Source: an uncultured Clostridia bacterium (lineage in GTDB: Bacteria > Bacillota > Clostridia > TANB77 > CAG-508). From it: 64,000 bases of DNA. A program made the position numbers and the translations under genes. Shown here piece by piece: positions 25,189 to 34,426 of this stretch (the stretch's first letter is position 1; each line of letters opens with the position of its first letter). Where the stretch lies: assembly GCA_948678575.1 (NCBI GenBank), contig CAPPGO010000006.1, forward strand, positions 1 to 64,000, given 5' to 3'. The notes under the pieces were generated by a model, which worked only from the letters and a program-made list of their open reading frames with translations, did no database searches and had not been told where the DNA came from.

Positions 25189-27315
25189 ATGCTAGATAGA
25201 ATAAAAAAGTTCTTTTGTAAAGATAACTTTATAAAAACAAAATTAATAATTTCAGCTGTTATGGCAGTTATTTTGGCAGTTGTTTTTGAATACAAAGTTT
25301 ATAGTATAATAGAACCTTTTCCATCAAAAAATAGAATTATTTTTATTGCAATTAGCTTAATGATAGTTTTCTTACATTTCATCATCAAATTAAATACAAT
25401 GTATGAATTTTTATACAAGAATAGGTACAAATTTGCTTGTGCCTTTTTGTTGTTTGTAATGATAGGTAAGTATTCAGGCTCTTCAATAACTAGTTATAAT
25501 ATTTATATTCAACCAGGAATTGATACAGGAAGATATCATACTTTACTTGGTATAGCTAGACAAGCTCGAAGTGATGAGTGGGCCAGTTCAACAGATTATA
25601 TATTGTCACAAGGTGTTGGAGAAAATAAATTTGAATATTATCAAGATTCATTAAGAGGTGCAAAAACAGACATGTTTACACTTATAAATGCACCAGTTTT
25701 AGACGTTTTAATGTTAGGTAAACCATTTCAAATAGGATTTTTATTATTTGGAAATAGTATGGGACTTAGCTTTTATTGGTATGTGAGATTAGTAGCAATG
25801 TTTTTAGGAGCTTTTGAACTTTGTATGATTGTTACTAATAAAAACAAAAAAATATCTTTATTAGGTGCTGTTATGATTTCATTTTCATCAGCAGTTCAAT
25901 GGTGGTATTGTTTAGATTGTTTAATTTGGTCACAAATAATATTAGTATTAGCTAACCTCTTCTTAGAAACAGACAAAAGATATGTTAAGTATTTATCAGC
26001 ATTTGGAATACTTGCTGGTTTATTATCATACTTGTTTGTATTATATCCACCTTGGCAAATTGCATTTGCATATTTTATGGTTGCAATGCTAATATGGATT
26101 GTACTTAAAAATTGGAAAAATTACAAAATAAATGTGCATGATGTAGTAGTTGTTATAGTTACACTAATATGTTTTGGATTATTAGTTTTTAGATGGTTAG
26201 TAATGTCAGGTGATGCAATATCTGCAACAATGAACACTGCATATCCAGGCGCAAGAACAGAAACAGGTGGATTTTGTGCGATACTATACCAATATATATT
26301 TAATATTTTTATGTCATTTAAAGAATGTTTGAATGCTTGTGAATATTCAAGTATGTTATCGTTTTTCCCAATACCAATGATTTTGGGAACAGTTTATTTA
26401 ATTAGAAATAGAAGAAGAGAAAATGTAATATTTTTATTACCAATGTTGATAATTTCTACTTTTATGACAATATGGTGTATATTTGGCTTTCCAGAATGGT
26501 TAGCTAAAATAACATTAATGACAATGTCTACTGCTAATAGAGCAAGTTTAGCATTGGGAACTATGAACATTTATATTTTGATATATTTAATGGGAAATAT
26601 AAAACAAGATGATAAATTTATGAAATGGTGGATTGGAGTTATATTAGGAATTATTTCATCAATTTTTGTAATTTATAAAGCAAGTACAGAACTTACAATG
26701 CAAATACCAGATGAACATTATGTAACAATAGTGAAAATTATAATTTCTAGCTCTTTATTTGTTCCAATGTTTATTTTGATTTTCAATTTGAATAAACAAA
26801 AATGTCAAACAGCATTTTTATATCTAGCTTGTTTTACAGCATTGCTATCAGGTTTATGTGTTAATCCAATAATAAGAACTACTGATATAATATATGAAAA
26901 ACCTGCTTCTAAAAAAATGCAGGAAATAAGAGAAAAAGAACCAGATGCTATTTGGATAAGCGAAAATTGTGCTTTTGCAGTAAGCAATTATATGGTAGCA
27001 AATGGATTACGAACTTTAAATTCAACTAGTGTATATCCAAATTTAGAATTCTATGAGGAATTATTAGGAGATAAAGCAAAAGAGCAAGAATATAACTACA
27101 ATAGATATGCTCATCATACAGTTTTCTTAACTGATGAAGAAACAAATATTATACTTCAACAAACAGATTATCTAATTTGGAATTTGAATTACAAAGATTT
27201 GAAAAGATTAAATATAAGTTATATACTATCAAATAGAGATATAAATGAATTAGGATATAGAGAATTTGAAGAAGTATATCATGAAGATAATGTTTTCATT
27301 TTTAAAGTAAAATAG
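25189..27315 (+). CDS. Large polytopic membrane protein, GT-C-like (paralogue 2)
   Basis: A 708-residue paralogue of the protein at 20795: the same size, a similar run of membrane segments, ARQARSDEWASST in the first large loop, KTDMF, FSSAVQWWY (compare FSPTIQWWY), FPEWLAKITL (compare MPEWLAKITL) and LNSTSVYPN near the C-terminus. The shared RSDEWA and QWWY motifs suggest a common catalytic or binding role. The two copies flank the GtrB-like and GT2 genes, so each may use a separate lipid-linked donor or acceptor. Confidence 0.7.
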   Translation: MLDRIKKFFCKDNFIKTKLIISAVMAVILAVVFEYKVYSIIEPFPSKNRIIFIAISLMIVFLHFIIKLNTMYEFLYKNRYKFACAFLLFVMIGKYSGSSITSYNIYIQPGIDTGRYHTLLGIARQARSDEWASSTDYILSQGVGENKFEYYQDSLRGAKTDMFTLINAPVLDVLMLGKPFQIGFLLFGNSMGLSFYWYVRLVAMFLGAFELCMIVTNKNKKISLLGAVMISFSSAVQWWYCLDCLIWSQIILVLANLFLETDKRYVKYLSAFGILAGLLSYLFVLYPPWQIAFAYFMVAMLIWIVLKNWKNYKINVHDVVVVIVTLICFGLLVFRWLVMSGDAISATMNTAYPGARTETGGFCAILYQYIFNIFMSFKECLNACEYSSMLSFFPIPMILGTVYLIRNRRRENVIFLLPMLIISTFMTIWCIFGFPEWLAKITLMTMSTANRASLALGTMNIYILIYLMGNIKQDDKFMKWWIGVILGIISSIFVIYKASTELTMQIPDEHYVTIVKIIISSSLFVPMFILIFNLNKQKCQTAFLYLACFTALLSGLCVNPIIRTTDIIYEKPASKKMQEIREKEPDAIWISENCAFAVSNYMVANGLRTLNSTSVYPNLEFYEELLGDKAKEQEYNYNRYAHHTVFLTDEETNIILQQTDYLIWNLNYKDLKRLNISYILSNRDINELGYREFEEVYHEDNVFIFKVK

Positions 27316-27346
27316 AGCAATTTGATGGAAGAAGAAAGGAATTCTT

Positions 27347-28258
27347 ATGAGTAGTAAAGTAGCAATATTGTTATCAACATATAATGGTGAAAAATATTTA
27401 AGAGAACAAATAGATTCTATATTAAATCAAACATATACAAATTTTGAACTTATAGTTAGAGATGATGGTTCAAAAGACAATACAGTAAAAATAATAAAAG
27501 AATATATTGAAAAATCTGATAAAGAAATTACTTTGATAGAAGGAAAGAACTTAGGATTTATTAAAAGCTTTTTTGACCTTCTAAAACGAGGAGATGCTGA
27601 TTACTATGCTTATGCAGATCAAGATGATATTTGGCTTCCAAATAAAATTGAACTTGCAGTTAAGTCATTAGATGCATTAGATCAATCAAAACCTAATATG
27701 GCATTTTCTAATGTTGATTATTATGATACTGAAATGAATTTTATAGGAAATGGTGATAGTAAAAATAAAAAGCCATCATTTCTAAACTCATTATATGAAT
27801 GTATAAATCAAGGAATGACAATGGTAATTAATAAAACAGCAAGAGAATACATCATAAACAATATCCCAGAAAAATGCTTTTTCCATGATTGGTGGACATA
27901 TATGATTTGTGCAGGATTTGGAAATGTTGTTCAAGATGATGTTGTAACTGTAAAATATAGACGAGCTAAAACTAATGCAACAGTTGAAGGACAAGGCATA
28001 ATAACACTTATGATTTGGAGAATAAAAAAACTGCTACTAGGTGATGGTATGAAAGACATAAAAAAACAAATTACTATATTTAAAAATATTTTTTACAAAC
28101 AATTATCTGATAAAGACAAAAAAATAATTGATACTTTTGAAGGTGAAAAATATAATTTCTTTAAAGCTTTGAAAAAAGCATTTTATCCTAAAAAGATTAG
28201 AAGAAAATTGATAGATGATATATCAGTAAGAATATTCTTTTTACTAGGTATATTGTAA
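27347..28258 (+). CDS. Glycosyltransferase family 2, rhamnosyltransferase-like
   Basis: A 303-residue GT2 enzyme close in layout to the one at 13091: VAILLSTYNGEKYLREQIDS at the start, VRDDGSKDN at about 37-45, YADQDDIWLP at about 90-99 and FHDWW at about 183-187, where the other has LHDYW. These motifs are typical of rhamnosyltransferase-like GT2 proteins. It starts at ATG 27347 after GAAAGGA. It is the last gene before repeat A copy 3. Confidence 0.88.
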   Translation: MSSKVAILLSTYNGEKYLREQIDSILNQTYTNFELIVRDDGSKDNTVKIIKEYIEKSDKEITLIEGKNLGFIKSFFDLLKRGDADYYAYADQDDIWLPNKIELAVKSLDALDQSKPNMAFSNVDYYDTEMNFIGNGDSKNKKPSFLNSLYECINQGMTMVINKTAREYIINNIPEKCFFHDWWTYMICAGFGNVVQDDVVTVKYRRAKTNATVEGQGIITLMIWRIKKLLLGDGMKDIKKQITIFKNIFYKQLSDKDKKIIDTFEGEKYNFFKALKKAFYPKKIRRKLIDDISVRIFFLLGIL

Positions 28259-28276
28259 TATTATGACGATAATAAA

Positions 28277-28488
28277 GAATTGAATTATATATATCAAAAT
28301 TTCCAGCTCAGCTCTGTTATTACATTCATACACAACCTGTACATCATTCGGTCAGCGCCCTCATGTGCCGCACCTATGTTCGCAAGCTCACAGTGCTATG
28401 AGATTCCCTAACCTCATTTTTACAGGTTGTAGATGTATTCATTTTATGCCGTCCTTCGCTTACAATTTTAATATATATAATACAATTC
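28277..28488 (-). repeat. Hairpin repeat family A, copy 3
   Basis: Inverted relative to copies 1 and 2. Arms 28277-28301 and 28464-28488 pair (GAATTGAATTATATATAT against ATATATATAATACAATTC). On the minus strand the core reads TTAGGGAATCTCAT, GAGCTTGCGAAC, ATGAGGGCGCTGACC. The CTCAT/ATGAG stem is kept (28360-28364 and 28398-28402) and an inner ACAACCTGTA/TACAGGTTGT stem encloses the core. Its arms resemble those of copy 4 more than those of copies 1 and 2. Confidence 0.8.
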
Positions 28489-28525
28489 ATATTCAAATAA
28501 TATTTTATAATTAAGGAGCAAAAAA

Positions 28526-29770
28526 TTGAAAACAGAAAATAAGAAATTTGCAAAAGATTTCATTTGGAATACTTTTGGCACTGGTTTGAATTCTTTTAAT
28601 TCATTATTTTATTTGATAATAGTAACTAGAATAAATGGAATGAATGATGCTGGTATTTTTTCTATTGCATATTCAACAGCTTTAATTTTATATACAATAG
28701 GATTATATTCTGGAAGATTATGCCAAGTAACAGATACAGAAAATAAAGTAAAAGATAAAGATTACATATTAAATAGAGTTATAACTTGCGTACTTATGAT
28801 TATATTAGGTGCTGGATTTTTAGTAGTAAAACAGTATCAAACATATAAGACAACAGTATTTATTTTACTCTGTATATTTAAAGCAACAGAAGCTTTTTCT
28901 GAAATTATATATGGAATTATGCAAAAAAATGATTTACTTTATAGAGTAGGTCAATCGCTTACAATAAAATCTTTAATTGGAATTATATTATTTTTAATTA
29001 TAGATTTGGGTACACATGATTTAATTTTAGCTTGTATATCAATGATTATTGTGAATATTTCAACAATAATTTTCTTTGATTTTATATTAATTTCAAATAA
29101 ACTAATTGATAAATCTTCAAAAGTTGATTTTAATAATGTATTAATGATTTTTAAAAGTGAATTTTTTGTATTTGCTAATTCTTTTTTAGGAATATATGTA
29201 TTAAATGCTCCAAAATATGCAATTGATTCATATTTAACAGAAGAATTGCAAGCAATATATGGATATATTGTAATGCCAGGTACAGTCATGGTGTTATTTG
29301 CACAATTTGTTGTGTTACCATTTTTGAATAAATTAAAAGAATTATATGCAATAAGAGATTTTAAAAATTTTAAAGCAATTGTAAGAAAAGTAAAAATGTG
29401 TGTTGTAGCTTTTGGAATATTTGCTGTATTATCAGCTTATTTCTTAGGTCCAGAAGTATTAGGAATAATTTACGGAGAAAACTTAAAAGCTTATAGATTA
29501 GATTTAGCTTTAATAATTGGTGCATATATATTCTATTCAATATCATATGTAAATCTTGTTGTACTAACAACTATGAGAAATACATTTTCACAATTTATAG
29601 TGTATATAATAACAGCAATTATTGCGTTAGTGGGTTCTAAGATATTTGTGCAAAATTTTGGAATACATGGTGGAGCAATTTCATGTGCAACAACACTGGT
29701 ATTACAATTTATAATGTACACTATATTAACAATGGTTATAGTAAATAAAGTAGAGAAAGGAAAGCAATGA
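28526..29770 (+). CDS. Wzx-like polysaccharide flippase (MOP superfamily)
   Basis: A 414-residue protein with about 12 membrane segments. The N-terminus (KKFAKDFIWNTFGTGLNSFNSLFYLIIVTRI) has the pattern of Wzx/RfbX flippases: a short basic start, then N at the beginning of span 1 and a second span ending in R. These move undecaprenyl-linked oligosaccharide units across the membrane. It starts at TTG 28526 after TAAGGAG and overlaps the next gene by 4 nt. Having both this and a Wzm/Wzt exporter in one cluster is unusual. Confidence 0.82.
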   Translation: MKTENKKFAKDFIWNTFGTGLNSFNSLFYLIIVTRINGMNDAGIFSIAYSTALILYTIGLYSGRLCQVTDTENKVKDKDYILNRVITCVLMIILGAGFLVVKQYQTYKTTVFILLCIFKATEAFSEIIYGIMQKNDLLYRVGQSLTIKSLIGIILFLIIDLGTHDLILACISMIIVNISTIIFFDFILISNKLIDKSSKVDFNNVLMIFKSEFFVFANSFLGIYVLNAPKYAIDSYLTEELQAIYGYIVMPGTVMVLFAQFVVLPFLNKLKELYAIRDFKNFKAIVRKVKMCVVAFGIFAVLSAYFLGPEVLGIIYGENLKAYRLDLALIIGAYIFYSISYVNLVVLTTMRNTFSQFIVYIITAIIALVGSKIFVQNFGIHGGAISCATTLVLQFIMYTILTMVIVNKVEKGKQ

Positions 29771-30657
29771 AATTAGCATTAATTGTTGTAAATTATAATG
29801 ATATAATAGATACTAAAAGATATATTACAAAGGTTCAACAATATCAAATTATTGATAAAATTGTTGTTGTAGATAATAAATCCACTGAACCACAAAATTC
29901 TTTTGAATTACTTAAACAACTTGAAAATAAAAAAGTTGATGTAATTCAAACCGAAAAAAATGGTGGTTATACTTATGGTAATAATTTTGGAATCGATTAT
30001 TTGAAATCTAAAAATGAAGAATATGATTATTATGCTATTTCGAATCCAGATATAGATATTTCAGAAGAGGCTATTAAAAGATGTATAAGTTTTCTAGAAG
30101 AAAACAAAAAAGCAGGAATGGTTGCTCCAAGAATGCTAAATGGAGACGGAAAAGCTATAAGAAGAAGTGCTTGGAAATATAGAACTATAAAGAGAGAGAT
30201 AGTTCATGCTACAAGAATTTCAGAATTATTATTTTATAAAGTTTTGAGAGATGGAGAATATTTAGAAGAGGATTATAAAAATCCAGAATTAAAAGTAGAA
30301 GTTATTTCAGGAGCATTTTTTATAATAAAAAAAGAAGTTTTAGATAAAATAAATATGTTTGATGAAAATGTTTTCTTATTTTATGAAGAAGATATTTTAG
30401 CAATGCAATTAAAAGAACAAGGATATGAAATATATAGTTTAAATAATATTAATTTTAGACATTATGAAAGTCAGGCAATAGGAAAGTCATTTAATTATTT
30501 CAAAAAAATGAGAGAACTGTATAATAGTAAAATGTACTATCATACGACATACACAAAATTAAATAAAATTCAAGTATTGATTTTTAGATTATTACATGGT
30601 ATAAGAATAATAGAATTATTAGTAGAAGTACCAGTAAGAAAAATTTTGAAGAAATAA
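29767..30657 (+). CDS. Glycosyltransferase family 2, WcaA/RfbF-like
   Basis: A 296-residue GT2 enzyme: LALIVVNYNDIIDTKRYI at the start, VVDNKSTEPQ at about 37-46, GGYTYGNNFG, the ISNPDIDIS metal motif at about 92-100, and FLFYEEDILAMQLKEQGY at about 206-223. This set matches the rhamnosyltransferase/WcaE-like subgroup. The start codon overlaps the flippase stop (ATGA), so translation is coupled. Confidence 0.87.
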   Translation: MKLALIVVNYNDIIDTKRYITKVQQYQIIDKIVVVDNKSTEPQNSFELLKQLENKKVDVIQTEKNGGYTYGNNFGIDYLKSKNEEYDYYAISNPDIDISEEAIKRCISFLEENKKAGMVAPRMLNGDGKAIRRSAWKYRTIKREIVHATRISELLFYKVLRDGEYLEEDYKNPELKVEVISGAFFIIKKEVLDKINMFDENVFLFYEEDILAMQLKEQGYEIYSLNNINFRHYESQAIGKSFNYFKKMRELYNSKMYYHTTYTKLNKIQVLIFRLLHGIRIIELLVEVPVRKILKK

Positions 30658-30679
30658 GAGAGGAATTTAATCGAAAATA

Positions 30680-32551
30680 ATGGACTTTATATACGTATTA
30701 ACAATGATAATTTTAGGTATAGCATTTATGCTATATAAAAAATCAGAAGAAAAACTAAGTTTTGTGAAATGGTTAATAATATTAATACTTACAATTATTA
30801 GTTATAATATTGCAATAGCAATGTTTTTTGGACTTCTTGCTATTGCATCAAATATGCTAATGCTATCAATTGTAAATTTGGCATTTGCAGCACTTTTAGG
30901 ATTTAAGGCTATAAAAAATAAAGATATTCAAAAGTATTATTTTTCAAAAATGGAAATTGCAGGATTATTAGTGATATTAATTATTTTTGGAATAATGCTT
31001 GTTAAAGATGTTAAAATTCAAGAAGGCGATATTGTACATATTGCAATAGATTCATCAATTCATTACAGAGCAGCTAAACACTATTCAGATACAATGATGG
31101 CTTTTATAAATGTAGAAGACAAAACATTTTTTGATTTTAATATAATGCAAACAGGTGCATATGTTAATAATGGAATACTTATGCATGTGGTTAATAGTTT
31201 ATCAAATGGAAATATATCTTATGAACATACTTATGAATTTTTTGAAAGTTTAATGATGTTTATGTGTGGATTAGGATTTTATGGAATAGTTATGGATAAA
31301 ATAAAAACGAAATTTGGTTTTGTTTTATCAATGGCTTTTTATGCTTTGTATATTTATGCTTATCCATACAATTCATATTTATATGGATTTTCATACTTAA
31401 CAGTTGGTATGGTTACAACAATTGTAATGTTACTTGTAACACCATTATTATATAGTAAGGAGAAAATAAATAGAAACTTTGTTATTGTCTTAATAGGGAT
31501 AACAGGAATAGGTCTAATATTCTCATATTGCTTGTTTGCACCAATTGTTTTTGCAGCAGTTTGTATTTATACTTGGCTTAAAGATTTTAAAGAAGAAGGG
31601 AAAACTTACTTTAAAATTTTTAAAGGTACAACATTAGCTATTGGTTTTATTTTATTTGCAGTTGCAGTAATAGGAATATGTTATTTTATGGTTCCAGCAC
31701 ATTTCATAAATGGACAAAAACCTTTGTCTGATGCTATTAAAAATGCAGGTGCAATTTATGAAGAATTATGGAGAGATATAGTATATTATGTTCCTTTTGG
31801 CATATTGTATATAATTGAATTATTCAAGATAATAAAAAGTAAAAAGATAATAGAAAAAATAGACTTTTTAGATGTTTTTGCACTATTATATGGTGCTTTC
31901 TATATGATTATGTATATAGCTATGAGACGTGCTATTAGTTCACCATATTATTTTTACAAAACATATTTTATACTTTGGGTAGTAATACTTACAGTAACAG
32001 TTAATTTAATAAATGAATATTTAGAAAAAACTAAAATGAAATATGTAGTTGGTATTTATTCAAGTATATGGCCAATATTTGTATGTTTTATGATTATAAT
32101 AAAAGCTAGTACAATTTTGCCAGAAGGTACAAAACACGCTATACCAAATTATATTGGAATGTATTATTGTGAAAATTGTGATTTTAGAGGCTCTGCAAGA
32201 GCAACTTTAAATTTCAATAATGCAAAACAAGAAATTTCAAATTTTGTTAGAGAAAATTTACCAGATGCAAATGCTGATAATACTGTTTTAATGACAGGTT
32301 CATATAATGAAAGATGTTGGGCAACTGTTACAACAGAACTTTCAAGTGATAAATTAGAATATAGAGATGTTATTCAAGACACAAGAATGCATCATATTAA
32401 AGAATTAGCAAGTAATGAAGATATGAAATATGCTGTAAGCTTTCAAGGTTTAAATGACTATGAAAAGTGGCCATACAAAGAAAATTTAAAAGTATTATTT
32501 CAAAATGAAGCAGGATATGTTGTTGAAAAAATAGAAGTTTCAGAAAAATAA
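30680..32551 (+). CDS. Polytopic membrane protein, possible GT-C or polymerase
   Basis: A 623-residue protein with about 12 membrane segments in the first 470 residues and a soluble C-terminal region that includes YYCENCDFRGSARATLNF at about 495-512 and MTGSYNERCWATVTTELS. A loop after the early spans contains KIQEGDIVHIAIDSSIHYR, acidic residues in the place GT-C enzymes put theirs. It is the last gene of the cluster, beside the Wzx-like flippase, where a Wzy-type polymerase would fit. I do not recognise the family. Confidence 0.65.
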   Translation: MDFIYVLTMIILGIAFMLYKKSEEKLSFVKWLIILILTIISYNIAIAMFFGLLAIASNMLMLSIVNLAFAALLGFKAIKNKDIQKYYFSKMEIAGLLVILIIFGIMLVKDVKIQEGDIVHIAIDSSIHYRAAKHYSDTMMAFINVEDKTFFDFNIMQTGAYVNNGILMHVVNSLSNGNISYEHTYEFFESLMMFMCGLGFYGIVMDKIKTKFGFVLSMAFYALYIYAYPYNSYLYGFSYLTVGMVTTIVMLLVTPLLYSKEKINRNFVIVLIGITGIGLIFSYCLFAPIVFAAVCIYTWLKDFKEEGKTYFKIFKGTTLAIGFILFAVAVIGICYFMVPAHFINGQKPLSDAIKNAGAIYEELWRDIVYYVPFGILYIIELFKIIKSKKIIEKIDFLDVFALLYGAFYMIMYIAMRRAISSPYYFYKTYFILWVVILTVTVNLINEYLEKTKMKYVVGIYSSIWPIFVCFMIIIKASTILPEGTKHAIPNYIGMYYCENCDFRGSARATLNFNNAKQEISNFVRENLPDANADNTVLMTGSYNERCWATVTTELSSDKLEYRDVIQDTRMHHIKELASNEDMKYAVSFQGLNDYEKWPYKENLKVLFQNEAGYVVEKIEVSEK

Positions 32552-32560
32552 ATATATATA

Positions 32561-32588
32561 TTGTAAAAAAAATCTTTTATGATATAAT
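32561..32588 (+). promoter_or_regulatory. Promoter upstream of rlmN
   Basis: TTGTAA at 32561-32566 and TATAAT at 32583-32588 with a 16-nt spacer, 31 nt before the rlmN start codon. Confidence 0.65.
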
Positions 32589-32619
32589 ATTTTTGACTAA
32601 ATAAGCTTTGGAGGCTTAA

Positions 32620-33654
32620 ATGTTAAAAACAAATATTAAAAATTTCGATTTAGAAGAATTAAAAGATGTACTAAAAAACATGGGAGAAAAGCCATTTAGA
32701 GCAGAACAGATTTTCAAATGGCTTTTTAGTGATAGAGTTCAAACTTTTGATGAAATGACTAATTTATCGATAGATTTAAGAAATAAACTCTCTGATAATT
32801 TTAGAATTGGAGAATTTGAAATTGTTAGAAAATTAGAATCGATTGATGGTACAAAAAAATACTTGTTTAATGTAAAGGACGAAGCTGAAAATTTAATTGA
32901 AAGTGTATTAATGAGTTATCATCATGGTTATACTATATGTGTATCATCTCAAATTGGTTGTAAGATGGGATGTAAATTTTGTGCATCGACTGGTATACCA
33001 TTTGCTAGAAGTTTAGAATCTGGTGAGATAGTAGAACAAATATTAGCAATAGAAAAAGATGCTAATATTAAAATTTCCAATATAGTATTTATGGGAATTG
33101 GAGAACCTTTGGACAATTTTGAAAATGTAATGAAAGCCATAAAAATAATTAACAATCCAAAAGGCTTAAATATTGGAGCAAGGCATATTAGTATTTCAAC
33201 TAGTGGTTTAGTTCCGAAAATATATGAATTAGCAGATAGTAAGCTTCAATGTACACTTTCTATATCATTACATAGTAGTAATAACAAAAAAAGAAGTGAA
33301 ATGATGCCAATAAATAATGCATATCCAATTGAAGAACTTATGGAAGCTTGTAAATATTATATAAAAGTTACAAATAAAAGAATTTCTTTTGAGTATGCTT
33401 TATCAAAGGATAATAATGATAATTTAGATGATGCAAAAGAATTAGTAAATCTTTTAAAAGGAATGCTTGCACATGTTAATTTAATACCAATTAACAAAAT
33501 AGAAAATGGAGCTTATACAAAAAGTTCTAATGAAAATATAATAAAATTTAGAGATTACTTAAATAGTGCTGGAATTGTTGCAACAATAAGAAGAGAATTA
33601 GGTTCTGATATTGATGCAGCTTGCGGTCAATTAAGACGTCAGAACTTAAAGTAA
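32620..33654 (+). CDS. rlmN: 23S rRNA (adenine-2503-C2)-methyltransferase RlmN
   Basis: A 344-residue radical SAM enzyme that methylates A2503 of 23S rRNA and, in many bacteria, A37 of some tRNAs. The cluster motif CxxxCxxC is at residues 114, 118 and 121 (GCKMGCKFCAST). Other family marks are MGIGEPLDNF, SLHSSN, the VNLIPIN segment and a Cys in DAACGQLR near the C-terminus that acts in catalysis. It starts at ATG 32620 after TTGGAGG. It heads the rlmN-stp-prkC-rpe group. Confidence 0.95.
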   Translation: MLKTNIKNFDLEELKDVLKNMGEKPFRAEQIFKWLFSDRVQTFDEMTNLSIDLRNKLSDNFRIGEFEIVRKLESIDGTKKYLFNVKDEAENLIESVLMSYHHGYTICVSSQIGCKMGCKFCASTGIPFARSLESGEIVEQILAIEKDANIKISNIVFMGIGEPLDNFENVMKAIKIINNPKGLNIGARHISISTSGLVPKIYELADSKLQCTLSISLHSSNNKKRSEMMPINNAYPIEELMEACKYYIKVTNKRISFEYALSKDNNDNLDDAKELVNLLKGMLAHVNLIPINKIENGAYTKSSNENIIKFRDYLNSAGIVATIRRELGSDIDAACGQLRRQNLK

Positions 33655-33662
33655 AAGAGGTG

Positions 33663-34403
33663 ATGAAAACTTTGAGGATACTTGGAAAATCTGATATTGG
33701 AAAGGCTAGGGAAATGAACCAAGATAGTTTTTTCGTATCAGATAAAAATGATGGAATTAAGCTATTTATATTAGCTGATGGAATGGGCGGATATAAAGGC
33801 GGTGAAATTGCGAGTAATTTAGCAGTTATGAGTGCGAAAAATTATATTTGCAATAATTTTCCTAACATATTAAAAGAAAAAGAAGAAATTTTAAAATTAC
33901 TTAGTGATGCAATAGAATATGCAAATTTTGTTGTGTATGAAAAGTCAAAGGAAAGTACAGAAATTTCTGATATGGGAACAACATTGGACATTTGTTTGAT
34001 TTATAATAACAAAGTTTTTATAGGTCATGTTGGAGATAGTAGAATTTATAGAATAAGAAAGAATATTATTAGAAAGCTAACAAATGATCATAGTTATGTT
34101 GCCCAGCTTGTAAAAGAAGGAAAAATTACAAAAGAAGAAGCTTATAATCATCCTAGAAAGAATATGCTTTTAAAAGCAGTAGGATGTAATTCATTAGTAG
34201 AACCTGATGTTATATATAAGGGATTTATAAAAGATGATATTCTACTGATGTGTTCAGATGGCTTAACTAACATGATTAGAGATGAGGACATATATAGAAT
34301 AATTTTAGATAATCCAGAAAGACCAGTGGATATGCTTATAAAAAATGCAAACGATGCAGGCGGTACAGATAATATAACAGCTATAATAGTTGACAATACT
34401 TAA
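33663..34403 (+). CDS. stp: PP2C-type protein Ser/Thr phosphatase
   Basis: Stp/PrpC removes phosphate from targets of the PrkC kinase encoded next. Motifs of the PPM family are present: GKAREMNQDSF near the start, LADGMGGYKGGEIAS, a GHVGDSRIYR segment, LMCSDGLTNMI and DNITAIIVD at the end, giving the metal-binding Asp residues. The start is uncertain. ATG 33663 lies only 2 nt after AGAGG, while TTG 33672 is 11 nt from it and may be the true start. A longer frame into rlmN is unlikely. The protein is about 245 residues, the normal length. Confidence 0.9.
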   Translation: MKTLRILGKSDIGKAREMNQDSFFVSDKNDGIKLFILADGMGGYKGGEIASNLAVMSAKNYICNNFPNILKEKEEILKLLSDAIEYANFVVYEKSKESTEISDMGTTLDICLIYNNKVFIGHVGDSRIYRIRKNIIRKLTNDHSYVAQLVKEGKITKEEAYNHPRKNMLLKAVGCNSLVEPDVIYKGFIKDDILLMCSDGLTNMIRDEDIYRIILDNPERPVDMLIKNANDAGGTDNITAIIVDNT

Positions 34404-34426
34404 ATGAATTTGAGGAGAGATTAATT

